DNA from: a virus
Reading direction: 5' to 3' (one strand)
DNA: 48,351 nt
Virus record (IMG/VR): IMGVR_UViG_3300009285_012247
Coordinates: 1 to 48,351 of that record
How positions within the stretch are numbered: the stretch's first letter is position 1; each line of letters begins with the position of its first letter. The notes below the pieces were generated by a model, which was not told the origin of the DNA, made no database searches, and worked only from the letters and a program-made list of their open reading frames with translations. This document shows, in pieces, positions 1 through 8,437 of this stretch. The position numbers and the translations under genes are program-made.

Positions 1-632
1 ATATAAGCCGCATACTTAATTTTTTCAAAATCTGTCTTTGACGATTTTAATTTGAGAGAAAACTCAGACCGCTTTTTAACTAAATCATTGGCCGGTTTAA
101 GCTGAGTAAGCTTAAGCGTTTCAATTCTCGTCTCTATGACGGATTCAAGATTCCCAATCGTCTCATCCGTGGCTTTTCGGTATATCGAGTTTTTTAATTT
201 CTCGCTTCCCTCATTCACGATCGGCATCATCATATCCCAAGCCTTTGAGAAACCATGACTAAAAGACTCCACCCAAACGGAACTGGGAGACGCCTTTGCT
301 TCAATCAAGCGAATCTGGTTTCTTATCTCCTCGTTTGCTTTCTCAAGATCTGATTTTTTATCATGAAGCCTTTTTTCTAAGTCCTCTATGTCCCGCCTTT
401 TAAAATCCAGTTCCTTTTCCTTTTCATTTGTTTCTTCTTCTTTGACCTCTATGTCCCGCCTTTTAAAATCCAGTTCCTTTTCACTCGTTTCTAAATCCCT
501 AAGACGGGCAAGATAAAGTTCTTCTTTTTGATTGATTAAGCCGGTGTATTTCTCCCGAAGTCGGTTTTCCTCATTTTTTATAAAATTATCCTTAATTTTC
601 TTGAACGGCCAAAACAATCCGAAATGTATCAT
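1..632 (-). CDS. Coiled-coil virion-associated protein, C-terminus cut by window edge
   Basis: An open frame runs from the ATG at 632 to the left edge (about 210 residues, no stop), so the C-terminus is missing. The N-terminus begins MIHFGLFWPF and is followed by a long Glu/Lys/Arg-rich coiled coil (about residues 12-110) containing an internal duplication of EKELDFKRRDIE. A mixed region with SVWVESFSHGF and then a second helical stretch follow. The start overlaps the 3' end of the upstream gene by 41 bases, as is usual in this block. It is the last visible gene of the block after the capsid gene, so a structural role such as a tail-fibre stalk is likely. That role is inferred; no family is recognised. 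Confidence 0.7.
   Translation of the reverse strand, partial: MIHFGLFWPFKKIKDNFIKNEENRLREKYTGLINQKEELYLARLRDLETSEKELDFKRRDIEVKEEETNEKEKELDFKRRDIEDLEKRLHDKKSDLEKANEEIRNQIRLIEAKASPSSVWVESFSHGFSKAWDMMMPIVNEGSEKLKNSIYRKATDETIGNLESVIETRIETLKLTQLKPANDLVKKRSEFSLKLKSSKTDFEKIKYAAY
383..483. repeat. 63-base in-frame direct repeat in the coiled-coil gene
   Basis: About 37 bases (beginning CCTCTATGTCCCGCC on the plus strand) occur at 383 and again at 446, exactly 63 bases apart, which is 21 codons or three heptads. The duplication keeps the heptad register of the coiled coil, so it looks like a recent tandem duplication that lengthened the coil. Confidence 0.85.
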
Positions 633-894
633 CGGGACTCGCATTCGTAATATTTAATGTGTAAACTCCGGTAATGGGAAACGCGACATCGACATCATTG
701 AGTTCCCCCGTATGGTAGTCATAATTAAGCCTCGTAACAGCGTCGGAGTCTTCAAGATCAACCCTAAAGACCGTCGTAGATGTGTTGGCCCGAACGAGTA
801 CCTGCCTTAAGATCCCTCCCATGACGTTAAGGGTCGTAGATGAAACAGATGCGGAAGCGGTCGTGAGACTTGTCGTATGTTCGTAAATTGTCAT
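592..894 (-). CDS. Small beta-rich phage structural protein
   Basis: The 100-residue product starts MTIYEHTTSLTT, is rich in Thr, Ser and Val, and has no membrane segment or cysteine. The composition (alternating hydrophobics, ending in RIVLAVQEN) suggests a small beta-sandwich such as a head-decoration or fibre protein. It lies one base before the next upstream gene (896-1222) and overlaps the coiled-coil gene downstream, so it is translated from the same late message. The family is not recognised, and the role is inferred only from composition and position after the capsid gene. Confidence 0.6.
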   Translation of the reverse strand: MTIYEHTTSLTTASASVSSTTLNVMGGILRQVLVRANTSTTVFRVDLEDSDAVTRLNYDYHTGELNDVDVAFPITGVYTLNITNASPDDTFRIVLAVQEN

Positions 895-895
895 C

Positions 896-1222
896 TTAGG
901 TTAAATAGACCCAGCCAGTTCCTGCCGTCACGACGGGTACTTTTAAGGTGTTCAGCCTGATCGGCTCGGCAAAGCTTCTGTGCTCCACGGCCGGAATAAA
1001 CGTAAGACCGGCATTGCCGGTATTCACCTGAAGAAGCGAAAACCTGATAATGTGATCCGCTGTATTGGCAGCTGAAAGGTCTAAAGCGCCGTTCGTCCCG
1101 CCGTACCAAAAACTGATCGCGCTAATCACATAATTAGTGATGTTTCCCGTATCCATGAAGACTTGTTGGTTTCCCATTGCCGAGTCAATAATGATGACAT
1201 TGTCAACCAATCGATTTGCCAT
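896..1222 (-). CDS. Small phage structural protein
   Basis: The 108-residue protein begins MANRLVDNVIIID and ends in an aromatic strand (GTGWVYLT). It has no signal, membrane segment or catalytic motif. The start abuts the stop of the upstream gene at 1223, indicating coupled translation. Its Asn/Thr/Ile-rich composition matches the neighbouring fibre-like proteins. It is probably a minor capsid decoration or fibre component, but no family can be named. Confidence 0.6.
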   Translation of the reverse strand: MANRLVDNVIIIDSAMGNQQVFMDTGNITNYVISAISFWYGGTNGALDLSAANTADHIIRFSLLQVNTGNAGLTFIPAVEHRSFAEPIRLNTLKVPVVTAGTGWVYLT

Positions 1223-1744
1223 TTAGACCCTCCCCCTTGAGGTTTCGTTCCATGCTGTGTTTGACGTGTTGTAAATAAAAGTCACATAAGAGCCCGAAGT
1301 TAAAACAACCGGAACCGACCCAACAGTAGCCACACTATTTCCGTTCTGAATGGTAATTTGCGAATCGGTGCAGAAAAGCGTGAGGATATCGCTTTCTTTG
1401 CCTTGCGAAATCCTTGGATTTGAGGTGATTGTGACTGCCGCATTGGAGCCCGTTACGTTCATCCAGGCGCGGCTTAAGTCGGCTGAGATTCCGCCGGCCG
1501 CCGTAATGTAGTAAGTCGGCTTGTCGGTAACGGCGGTATTAACATTTGAGATCGTAAAATCAGAGCTTGATCTTGGATCTCCTGACAGATCCCCCTCTCC
1601 TCCGAGGGGCAACTCAGAGGGAGGAGGAGTGTCGAACTCGTTACCTGCTACGAGAAAACCCTTATCCCGAATCAGGTCAATCTCATAATGCTTAAAACCA
1701 GACCGGTCGGAATTTCTCCTCTTAAAACGACTAACGTTAGGCAC
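1223..1744 (-). CDS. Fibre-like structural protein with beta-rich C-terminus
   Basis: The protein has 173 residues. A basic N-terminus (MPNVSRFKRRN) is followed by a Pro/Gly-rich linker (residues about 38-60), then a Thr/Ser/Asn-rich beta domain. The end, with FIYNTSNTAWNE, resembles the end of the next upstream protein (FIYQGAKWLES), suggesting the two share a C-terminal domain. It is one gene of a compact run on the minus strand. It is probably a head-fibre or tail-fibre component, inferred from composition and neighbours. Confidence 0.6.
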   Translation of the reverse strand: MPNVSRFKRRNSDRSGFKHYEIDLIRDKGFLVAGNEFDTPPPSELPLGGEGDLSGDPRSSSDFTISNVNTAVTDKPTYYITAAGGISADLSRAWMNVTGSNAAVTITSNPRISQGKESDILTLFCTDSQITIQNGNSVATVGSVPVVLTSGSYVTFIYNTSNTAWNETSRGRV

Positions 1745-1745
1745 A

Positions 1746-2495
1746 TTATGTGGTATAGGTTACGCTTGTATTTGCCCAAACAGGAGTAGACTCAAGCCAC
1801 TTTGCGCCTTGATAAATAAAACTGATTGCGCCGCTTGAGGCAAGCCTGAATTGAGTTGAACTTGTCGAAGACGTTGAGACAAATGTGCCGGTTGCGTCCG
1901 TATTTACAATGACGCGAAGATCCGAAGGGCCCGCTGAAACCAAAGTCAAATGCTGTCCCTGCTGGCCGTTCAGCACCCGTCTAATAAGAAGCGGTGACGT
2001 CGCATAGGAAAGCCCGAAAATCGTCCTTGTGTTATTGGTCGCATTGATCGTCTGAGACGTCGTATCCGCCACATAATCCGCAATCGACATGCTTGTCACG
2101 CGGATCGTATCGGTCACTTGATTAATGCTTCGAGAAAGCTCAATCCAAGCTGAGTTGTGATAAAGAAGCTCAACCGAATTATTGGCACCCTGAAGATTCG
2201 ACGTACCCGACAGGACAAGCTGACCTGCATTCACAAGACTTGTCGAACCGTCAATCATCATAACAATGATCCGCTTTCCCTCAAACTGCTGGTGCCAGGT
2301 GCCTCCCGTATTCGACGCCATCGGCGTTAGGTCAAAATGCGTAATGGCCGTTGTGGTCGTATTCTGTGAAAAGAAAAGACAACCGTTCGTCACATCAGGT
2401 GTCGTATCGCCCTCAGAAAACAGATTGTCCGTTCTCGCAAAGAAATTGGCGTGCGGCCCCAAAGTCCAGCCGTTCCTTATATTAAACTGTCCCAT
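1746..2495 (-). CDS. Fibre-like structural protein related to its neighbour
   Basis: The 249-residue product starts MGQFNIRNGWTLG. It is Thr/Ser/Asn-rich and predicted almost wholly beta, with repeated strands ending in aromatic residues (LLYHNSAWIE, FIYQGAKWLE), each typical of the edge of a beta-prism or jelly-roll unit. Two such units appear to be present (about residues 50-125 and 150-240), and a similar one occurs in the neighbour at 1223-1744. It is the first gene after the capsid-gene hairpin. It is likely a receptor-facing or decoration fibre; the exact role is unknown. Confidence 0.6.
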   Translation of the reverse strand: MGQFNIRNGWTLGPHANFFARTDNLFSEGDTTPDVTNGCLFFSQNTTTTAITHFDLTPMASNTGGTWHQQFEGKRIIVMMIDGSTSLVNAGQLVLSGTSNLQGANNSVELLYHNSAWIELSRSINQVTDTIRVTSMSIADYVADTTSQTINATNNTRTIFGLSYATSPLLIRRVLNGQQGQHLTLVSAGPSDLRVIVNTDATGTFVSTSSTSSTQFRLASSGAISFIYQGAKWLESTPVWANTSVTYTT

Positions 2496-2540
2496 TTGAA
2501 GACTCCTTTTCCCCTCACCCCATATCGAGAGGCCGTGAGA

Positions 2541-2569
2541 AAGGCGGGTAAGGGTAACTTACCCGCCTT
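2541..2569 (-). terminator. Hairpin after the major capsid gene
   Basis: A perfect 12-base inverted repeat (AAGGCGGGTAAG / CTTACCCGCCTT) with a 5-base loop lies 6 bases past the capsid stop and is followed on the minus strand by a short TTTCTC run. The weak T-run suggests partial termination or protection of the 3' end of the capsid message, which would lower expression of the fibre genes beyond it. Confidence 0.7.
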
Positions 2570-2575
2570 AATTGA

Positions 2576-3511
2576 TTAACCGCCGGCGCTGTGATAAAGA
2601 TTATTAGGTTTATTGACTTCAACACTAAACCTAAAAGTCACCTTAATGAGCGCGTCCCCTGTATCAAAATCTCCATCTCGGCCAAAGGTCACCTTTCGAC
2701 GCTCAAACGCAATGACTCCCCCATTCGAAATCGGAGGGCGTGCAAGCAGCGTAAAAGCATCTGTATCCGTGTAATATGGAGTCGAGATCAGCTTTAAATT
2801 CCGCTCCTTAATCGTGTTAATCGCGTTGTTGGGTGATTCGGGATCATAGCCTGAGTTAAGCAACTCCTTTGCTTTCCACGCATTTGACGGATTGCAAAGA
2901 ATATACTCTGCCTTAATCATCTGCCATTTTCCCGTGTCGTCCTTTGTGTTTTCGAAGTTGTCCAAGGTCGTCTGAAGGACCGTTGCCGATAGATCGGCAG
3001 CCGGAGTAATCAGATTTGACCAAGTGCTTCCTCTAAGACTTGTGTGAGCGCTTGAAAAGATAGCAAGCCCATCACCACCCGTATGAGTTGTCGTTCCGGT
3101 GCCTGAGTTAAAAATATCAAACACAAGGAGCGTCATCGTCTCACGAGCACTCGATCCTAACTCCCGGCTGAATGACTCCATCTCGGTCGGAATATCAGGA
3201 TAGAGGCTGTCCTCAATTAACTCCTCCGTAATCTTGACACCCAGACCAAATGTCCGATGGGTCCATTTTTTCGTCGGTCCTTGGAGGAAATCACCATAGC
3301 TTATTGGTTCTCCTTCGGGCTTAGCCGGAATTGTGCCCAGACCAGCATAATAGGCTGATTCCTCATAAGTCCTTTTGGAGCTTTTAACAGATCCACAAGC
3401 CTCGACGACCTTCCGCCAAAGATTTCCTTCACCTGCTTGAAGCCTGTAGCTATCCAACGCAAAGGAGAATAGCCCAGGCACCGTTGCCTTATTAAACTGC
3501 GTCCTGTTCAT
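2576..3511 (-). CDS. Major capsid protein (HK97 fold, Mu gpT-like)
   Basis: The 311-residue protein has features of the HK97-type capsid families related to Mu gpT: an early region rich in Tyr/Thr (about residues 40-110), an E-rich helix with ITEELIEDSLYP near residue 94, the segment DGLAIFSSAH near residue 146, and a C-terminal strand region ending in FRFSVEVNKPNNLY. The length is normal for the family. It lies downstream of portal, scaffold-like and decoration-like genes and just before a strong hairpin, the standard setting for the most highly expressed virion gene. Assignment rests on motif and order, not on a search. Confidence 0.85.
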   Translation of the reverse strand: MNRTQFNKATVPGLFSFALDSYRLQAGEGNLWRKVVEACGSVKSSKRTYEESAYYAGLGTIPAKPEGEPISYGDFLQGPTKKWTHRTFGLGVKITEELIEDSLYPDIPTEMESFSRELGSSARETMTLLVFDIFNSGTGTTTHTGGDGLAIFSSAHTSLRGSTWSNLITPAADLSATVLQTTLDNFENTKDDTGKWQMIKAEYILCNPSNAWKAKELLNSGYDPESPNNAINTIKERNLKLISTPYYTDTDAFTLLARPPISNGGVIAFERRKVTFGRDGDFDTGDALIKVTFRFSVEVNKPNNLYHSAGG

Positions 3512-3526
3512 TTAATTCTCCTTTGG

Positions 3527-4159
3527 TTAGACGATGATACCAGGCTGAGCAATAAGACCAGCAGCTCTCTGGTGATGAAAAAACCGTACGATCCACTTTG
3601 CATAGTCGCCCACAGCATTTTCAGTGCCGTCTGAGTTCACAAGATCGGCAAGCCTCAAAATCTGGCATTGAGCGGCAGTGGTAGTAACCACGCCTGAAGC
3701 ATCCAACTCCACATTTGCCCAACCCGTATCTGAATTGCCGTTGGTTGCAATTGCCGTGGCACCGCGATAGATAAAGTCTGTCGCAGCCCCTACATCGGCA
3801 AGAGCAAGCGCAGTCCCGCCCGTATCCTCTTGGATGAGATACTCCATGCTTGGATCATCGGCAACTCCAATCCATCTGTCACCCGTATCCGAAGAAGGGC
3901 TCGGAGGTGTAAGATCCGATACATCCAAAAACGGATCCGGCGTCGCCAGTCCCCGTTTGAGTGTGCCCGCAAAGCTCACCGCTACACCTATAACCGGCGT
4001 AACACCGGTCGCTGTGGCAGCAGAAACATATCCACTCGCAAGCAACGTCACCGGAGAACCGATAAAAATATCGGTCGCCGTAGACACGCGATAGTAATGG
4101 ATATCCCTCGCTGTTAGGTTTAGCGGAATAAAGCCACGCGGGATGTTATCGTTAGCCAT
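3527..4159 (-). CDS. Probable head-decoration protein
   Basis: The 210-residue protein (MANDNIPRGFIPLN) is rich in Gly, Ala, Thr and Val and lies 15 bases upstream of the capsid gene. The early strands (FIGSPVTLLASGYV, VIGVAVSF) match the pattern of capsid-surface decoration or stabilising proteins that precede the capsid gene in many podoviruses. No catalytic motif is seen. The assignment comes from position and composition; a structural comparison would be needed to name the fold. Confidence 0.55.
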   Translation of the reverse strand: MANDNIPRGFIPLNLTARDIHYYRVSTATDIFIGSPVTLLASGYVSAATATGVTPVIGVAVSFAGTLKRGLATPDPFLDVSDLTPPSPSSDTGDRWIGVADDPSMEYLIQEDTGGTALALADVGAATDFIYRGATAIATNGNSDTGWANVELDASGVVTTTAAQCQILRLADLVNSDGTENAVGDYAKWIVRFFHHQRAAGLIAQPGIIV

Positions 4160-4170
4160 GACTTTCTCCT

Positions 4171-4914
4171 TTAAAAATCTCTGCCCTCCTGAATACTTCC
4201 AGGCTGGCTAGCCGACCCTTCACCCGTATCCGCCTCATCTGTTCCCATGTCGGGTTCATAGACGTATTCTGATTCTGGATTTCCCGTCATGAGTACACGA
4301 TTGGCTTTGGTTTTGGATGGGGTCATTCGTGAACGAAGTAACTCCTGTGAACGAACTCTCGGAAACTCCCTGATTTTAAGCGCTTTCTCAACCGGCATCA
4401 CCGCTAAAAGACTGTCTCCATTCTCCACTGCTCCTGAGGTAGAAAAAAGGATGTTGGGCGCGTCATGAAAAAGCACCTTGTTTACGAGCATCCATCCCCT
4501 CACATTAATCGCATAGTCAATGGCGCGCTTGTCTTTTAGGATCCAGCGCATGATGTACTTACCTCTCCCCTTCACGTCTTTGCCATTTTTTCTATGCACC
4601 TCACAAATCTCTCCCCGCGTACAATCGTAACTAAACTTCTCAAAGTACTCTGGAAGACTTAATCTGTGAAGCCCAGGAGCCTCAGTTCTTGAGACCTGTA
4701 AGTCAAGCTCTTTAAGCGATTTTGGCTGAGCTTTTAATCGTTCATGAATAATCGAATCAAGCTCAGTCATGATTAAGGTTGGCTTTGTTTCCGGTTCCCT
4801 CTGGCCGCCAATGGCCGCAGAACTTTCTTGGCCGCTCGCCTCTTCAGGCGGTATTTCGTTCTCGAAGTCGGTTTTCACTTCTTCAACCTCATCGGATCTT
4901 TTTGGTTTTGCCAT
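4171..4914 (-). CDS. Phage head-morphogenesis region protein of unknown function
   Basis: The 247-residue protein has acidic, low-complexity ends (residues 1-45 and about 220-247) around a folded core of roughly residues 50-205. That core contains a Cys pair (SYDCTRGEICEVH) and a basic segment KNGKDVKGRGKYI. It sits between the scaffold-like and decoration-like genes. It could be a virion-assembly chaperone or minor head protein; no family is recognised. Confidence 0.55.
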   Translation of the reverse strand: MAKPKRSDEVEEVKTDFENEIPPEEASGQESSAAIGGQREPETKPTLIMTELDSIIHERLKAQPKSLKELDLQVSRTEAPGLHRLSLPEYFEKFSYDCTRGEICEVHRKNGKDVKGRGKYIMRWILKDKRAIDYAINVRGWMLVNKVLFHDAPNILFSTSGAVENGDSLLAVMPVEKALKIREFPRVRSQELLRSRMTPSKTKANRVLMTGNPESEYVYEPDMGTDEADTGEGSASQPGSIQEGRDF

Positions 4915-4915
4915 C

Positions 4916-5746
4916 TTAAACCTCTAAACTTTCTCCGCTTTCAAGCCTTTTGGCATTGCGGGCGTACTCCTCATAAGGAATTTTATGACGATCACATAAT
5001 TCTTTCTGGTCTTTTGAAAGCACATAAGTATTCGGCTTTGCTGCGTGACGACCTGGGGTAACGCTTGCTGTGCTCACTCGTGAGCGTCTCTCAAGCTCCC
5101 GATCAATCAATGGCTCCACTTCTTTCGGCACTCTGCCCTGAGCCCTCAGCCTTTCTTCCATCTTATACATGGCAAGCTCAGGCCCATGCGTGTTCTTAAG
5201 ATAGCTTGGATTTTCGTTTAAGACTTCCATATATGCTTTCGCTTCTTCGGAACTCTCAATATCAACGGATGGGTAACGCTCTCTGACGCGCGACTTTGAG
5301 TGTTCAAGCTCGGCCCAAAGTGAGTTTTGTTTTTCGGCTTCAATCTGCTCTTTTTGAAGATCCCTCAATTTCTTTTCGGCTAAAAGCTCGACAGCTTTCT
5401 TCCAATCTCTCGTCGCAAGTTCATCAATTTCATCTTCCCTGTCTTCTACTGTAACGCCGGATGCGTTCGGCGCAAGAGCCGCATTTGAAATGCGGCTTCT
5501 TAAAGCTTCCATCTCTCGGCGCTCGCGTTCCATCTGTCGGGATTGATATTCCATGCGCTTGAGCGCCTTTTGAAATTCTTCCCGGTCTACATAATCTGTG
5601 CCTTTGTTAGCGCCTACCGCTTTTTTCGATTCACCAGCCGATTCAGCCGCTTCTTTCTTATCGAGATCAACTTCCGTTGCTCCCTCTTCTTTTTTTTCTT
5701 CAACTCCTAATTCAACTTCCGTCTCCTGATTCTCAGGGTTTTCCAT
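4916..5746 (-). CDS. Scaffolding-like protein
   Basis: The 276-residue, highly charged and mostly helical protein has an acidic N-terminal 45 residues, a coiled coil (about 50-95, with RMEYQSRQMERERREME), a helical middle section, and a more basic C-terminus. This composition and the place between portal and capsid genes are typical of internal scaffolds that guide procapsid assembly and are then removed. It lacks the Ser-His-Asp motif of protease-scaffold fusions. The assignment is inference from composition and order. Confidence 0.65.
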   Translation of the reverse strand: MENPENQETEVELGVEEKKEEGATEVDLDKKEAAESAGESKKAVGANKGTDYVDREEFQKALKRMEYQSRQMERERREMEALRSRISNAALAPNASGVTVEDREDEIDELATRDWKKAVELLAEKKLRDLQKEQIEAEKQNSLWAELEHSKSRVRERYPSVDIESSEEAKAYMEVLNENPSYLKNTHGPELAMYKMEERLRAQGRVPKEVEPLIDRELERRSRVSTASVTPGRHAAKPNTYVLSKDQKELCDRHKIPYEEYARNAKRLESGESLEV

Positions 5747-5759
5747 TTTTATCTCCTCT

Positions 5760-5999
5760 TTAGGTCTCAGACTCTTCCTTGAGTCTGGTGATTAAGGTCT
5801 CAAGCTCTTTTACCGCATGCTCAAGGCCGTCTACAAATCCCTGAGCAAGATACATTTCAAACTGGCGGCCCTGGCGTATAGCTTCCGCCTTCACCTTCTC
5901 TTTTGCTTTCGAGTGCTGCGCCAAGCGGTCCTTCAATTTGGCCCACGCCGGATGGCGTGCGAGTTCCTTCGCTTCCTCCAGCGTTAGATTTTGTTCCAC
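5760..5999 (-). CDS. Small helical protein overlapping the portal 3' end
   Basis: The frame can be opened at TTG 6005, but AGGAGG on the minus strand is 7 bases before GTG 5999 and touches the TTG, so GTG 5999 is the better start (79 residues). The protein is helical and charged (NLTLEEAKELARHPAW, ending in LITRLKEESET). Its first 143 bases overlap the end of the portal gene in another frame, whose C-terminal tail is low-complexity Gly/Ser/Pro, so the overlap probably constrains only this small protein. A head-assembly cofactor is possible; the function is unknown. Confidence 0.6.
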   Translation of the reverse strand: MEQNLTLEEAKELARHPAWAKLKDRLAQHSKAKEKVKAEAIRQGRQFEMYLAQGFVDGLEHAVKELETLITRLKEESET

Positions 6000-8100
6000 C
6001 CCCAACTCCTCCTATTTTTGAAATGATGCCAATCATAGCCTGCATCATGCCTTGATGCTCCAGAAGATGACTTTTTGTAAATTCCTGAATTTGGTTTACA
6101 AGGTGCGGGGGAAGGCTCGCAAGTGTAGGGGACTCTAAAAGTTCCATGTGTTTTTGAATGTGAAGAATGTGGTTCTCGGTAATTTGAGCTTTTACTCTTT
6201 CGAAATCTCCCTGAACGATCAGGGTATTTTCATCTCTAGGATCATCAATCATGTCGCTCGCAGGCTCGGGGCCCAAGAACTCCTCATAGTTAATGTCATA
6301 AGCTTTTAAGAGATTCGCCGTTACCTTATAGATCTTTACGGGATCCGAGCCGACGATCATATTTTGAAGCAAGATTGAATAAAGCATAGACGCAAGATTG
6401 CGCTCCGTTTCCTTTGAACCCATCGATGGATCGGCTAATAAATAAGCGTCGAACTCTCCGGCAATTCCTTCCTGGGTCAGTTCGTTCGGCCCAAATAAAA
6501 CCTCTCCTTTCTCTCCCAATACTCTGGATTCAAGCCCCGGCGGGATGTTGAGTTGCACAAGCGCAAGATGATGATTTACAATTCTTGCGGCCCCTTCCCT
6601 GAGTCGCTCCGCAGGAAGCGCAAAACGGCTTTCAGCAGCCTGGACAATTGCCTGAGTCCTTGTCGCGGTTCCCGATCCGCCCACAATTTCTGATTCTTTT
6701 CCAAGCACATAAGAACTCGCTGCCGTAAGCCGCTCAATAAATTCAAGCACCATTCTAACCGCCGCGATCAATTGATTTACTTGAATCGTGAAATCAGGAA
6801 AAAAAACATTCCGGCTCGGATCAGAGACCGGCGTAATTTTATTTGGAGCGAGTTTTAAGACCGGAGCATCCAGGTCTCCAGACGGATCATAAAAACCCGG
6901 GCGCATGACGGAAAGCGTATTCGCATCCGTCATTTGATTAAAGATTGCGTCAAGTTCATCAGAAAGCTCATGAACTTTCTCTAAAATGCCTTCGCCCAGA
7001 TTCTGCTGGGGGCTGTCGATGCGGCTGTCAAATTTCGTGTAATCAAGAGGCTGGACCCCATGGTAAGCGATGTTCGAGATCGCCGTTGCCCCCAAATAAA
7101 GGTCGTATTCTGTAGCGACATAGACTCTTATGCGTTCGGCAAACCCATCTTGGTCCGCGTCAAAATTTCCATACCACTTATGGATCTTAACGGGATGATT
7201 TCTAATTCTTATTTCCTTCACTCTTTCTTCATCAGCCGGATCCAGAGAGCCAATCCGCTCCTCTGAAATTGGAATTTTTTCTTTAAGGCGGTCAATGTTC
7301 ACAAAAGTGCCGCGTGCCTCGCCTTCCTTAAGTTCCCGGAAAAAAAGCGTTTCTTCCAAAATCACCGGCTCCTCAGAAATATTCCTGCTTCCATCCTGAA
7401 GATAAAATTGGTCCCGCATGTAAATTTTAGACTGCGTCCGCTCAAGCCTCCTTGGGACTGGTTCGGAAATAAGAGCGGGAGTTCCGTCTTGATTCGTAAG
7501 CGCGTTGCCGGCGTCATCCGTCACCGGAACGGACTCTCTCTTTCCCTCGTCTCTAAATTCTATTTTCCAGCTTGACTCCGTGATTAAATCCCCGTAAGCC
7601 AAAACCCCTTTCACCCATTCGTCAAAAAAGCCTCTCATCCGGCTTCGGACGAAAATCCACCACTTCATAAATTTTGTGATCCGGTCTACCTTCGGGACAT
7701 CCGTCACCTCGCCAGGCCTAAACCTAAGCAGGTCCTCATTGACGACCGCCGGAAAAAGCCTCGAATGAAGCATATCCAAAATGCTCGCGGAAATCCTGAG
7801 CGACCGGTTTGAACAAAACTTCCATGGAACGTCCTTTGACTCCCGCGTGCCATAATAAAGTTCCCGAAGCTTTTTAATCCACGAGTCAAAATCAAGATGC
7901 TCGCCTTTAGAAGTCTGGCCCCAATCCCGCTTATCACGAGCCTGGCGTGAAGATTCAAAGTCTTCTCGGATGATATCCACAAGAGTCTTTTCAAGCTCAG
8001 GACTTACCTCAAGCTGAATCGGGTTCCGAGCCACTTCGGGCTGGACCGTTTCCGTTCCAAAAGTCTCCCCGCTTAATTCATCTTTTAGCTCTCTTGCCAA
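5857..8100 (-). CDS. Portal protein
   Basis: This long 747-residue protein sits between the terminase genes and the scaffold. The N-terminal third contains the pattern KDVPWKFCSNRSLRISASILDM-like region (residues about 90-115), then FMKWWIFVRSRMRGFFDEW, and later a helix with SDELDAIFNQMTDANTLS; this arrangement is typical of large podovirus/P22-type portals. It starts at TTG 8100, supported by GAGGGAG seven bases upstream. The C-terminus is a Gly/Ser-rich tail. As the ring at the capsid vertex it would bind terminase and the tail adaptor. Assignment is from overall pattern and order. Confidence 0.8.
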   Translation of the reverse strand: MARELKDELSGETFGTETVQPEVARNPIQLEVSPELEKTLVDIIREDFESSRQARDKRDWGQTSKGEHLDFDSWIKKLRELYYGTRESKDVPWKFCSNRSLRISASILDMLHSRLFPAVVNEDLLRFRPGEVTDVPKVDRITKFMKWWIFVRSRMRGFFDEWVKGVLAYGDLITESSWKIEFRDEGKRESVPVTDDAGNALTNQDGTPALISEPVPRRLERTQSKIYMRDQFYLQDGSRNISEEPVILEETLFFRELKEGEARGTFVNIDRLKEKIPISEERIGSLDPADEERVKEIRIRNHPVKIHKWYGNFDADQDGFAERIRVYVATEYDLYLGATAISNIAYHGVQPLDYTKFDSRIDSPQQNLGEGILEKVHELSDELDAIFNQMTDANTLSVMRPGFYDPSGDLDAPVLKLAPNKITPVSDPSRNVFFPDFTIQVNQLIAAVRMVLEFIERLTAASSYVLGKESEIVGGSGTATRTQAIVQAAESRFALPAERLREGAARIVNHHLALVQLNIPPGLESRVLGEKGEVLFGPNELTQEGIAGEFDAYLLADPSMGSKETERNLASMLYSILLQNMIVGSDPVKIYKVTANLLKAYDINYEEFLGPEPASDMIDDPRDENTLIVQGDFERVKAQITENHILHIQKHMELLESPTLASLPPHLVNQIQEFTKSHLLEHQGMMQAMIGIISKIGGVGGGTKSNAGGSEGTRTPSGVGQIEGPLGAALESKREGEGGSYTPGPPV

Positions 8101-8224
8101 ATTTTTTCTCCCTCATCTGAGTTGATTTTTGATGAGTCGATGCGGCGTGCCCCATCTTTCCGCACTCATCGCATTTCATAACCGGTTTGGCGCTCATAGA
8201 CTTTAAGTGATCCCCGTGTTTCAT
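8078..8224 (-). CDS. Zinc-knuckle-like microprotein
   Basis: The 48-residue frame starts at ATG 8224, with GGGGG-type Shine-Dalgarno bases about 5 upstream, and ends inside the portal gene, overlapping it by 23 bases. The core is CDECGKMGHAASTH, a CxxC followed by two His at plausible zinc-binding spacing; the tail is very basic (REKKFGKRAKR). It lies between the terminase and portal genes. A small DNA- or RNA-binding packaging factor is possible, but the role is not known. Confidence 0.65.
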   Translation of the reverse strand: MKHGDHLKSMSAKPVMKCDECGKMGHAASTHQKSTQMREKKFGKRAKR

Positions 8225-8236
8225 ATCCGTCCCCCT

Positions 8237-8437
8237 TTAAATATCGCCAAGCCCGCCTTCACGTTTCCTAAACTTTACCGGGCTTCCACCGCCTCCGCCC
8301 TTTCCCTTTAGATGGCGGAATTCCATCAGCTGTGACTTACTCATTTGAAGCACCTCTCTATTACCTTTGTAAATCCGGCTCGGATTGTGAAGCGCCATCA
8401 TCATTAGTTTTCTCTGACGCTCTGATTGTGCTGGCAT
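8237..8437 (-). CDS. Small basic phage protein, DUF3008-like
   Basis: The 66-residue product starts MPAQSERQRKLMMMAL, close to the MPAKSxxQQxLMxxA start typical of the DUF3008 family of small phage and bacterial proteins. It then has a Ser/Gln helix (MSKSQLMEFRHLK) and a Gly-rich basic tail. It overlaps the end of the putative small terminase gene by 77 bases. Function of the family is unknown; the link rests on the N-terminal pattern only. Confidence 0.6.
   Translation of the reverse strand: MPAQSERQRKLMMMALHNPSRIYKGNREVLQMSKSQLMEFRHLKGKGGGGGSPVKFRKREGGLGDI

Noticed and set aside
3830-4117. Plus-strand frames antisense to the decoration gene
   Set aside because: Arg-rich composition typical of antisense reading, with no ribosome-binding site and opposite to the late transcript.
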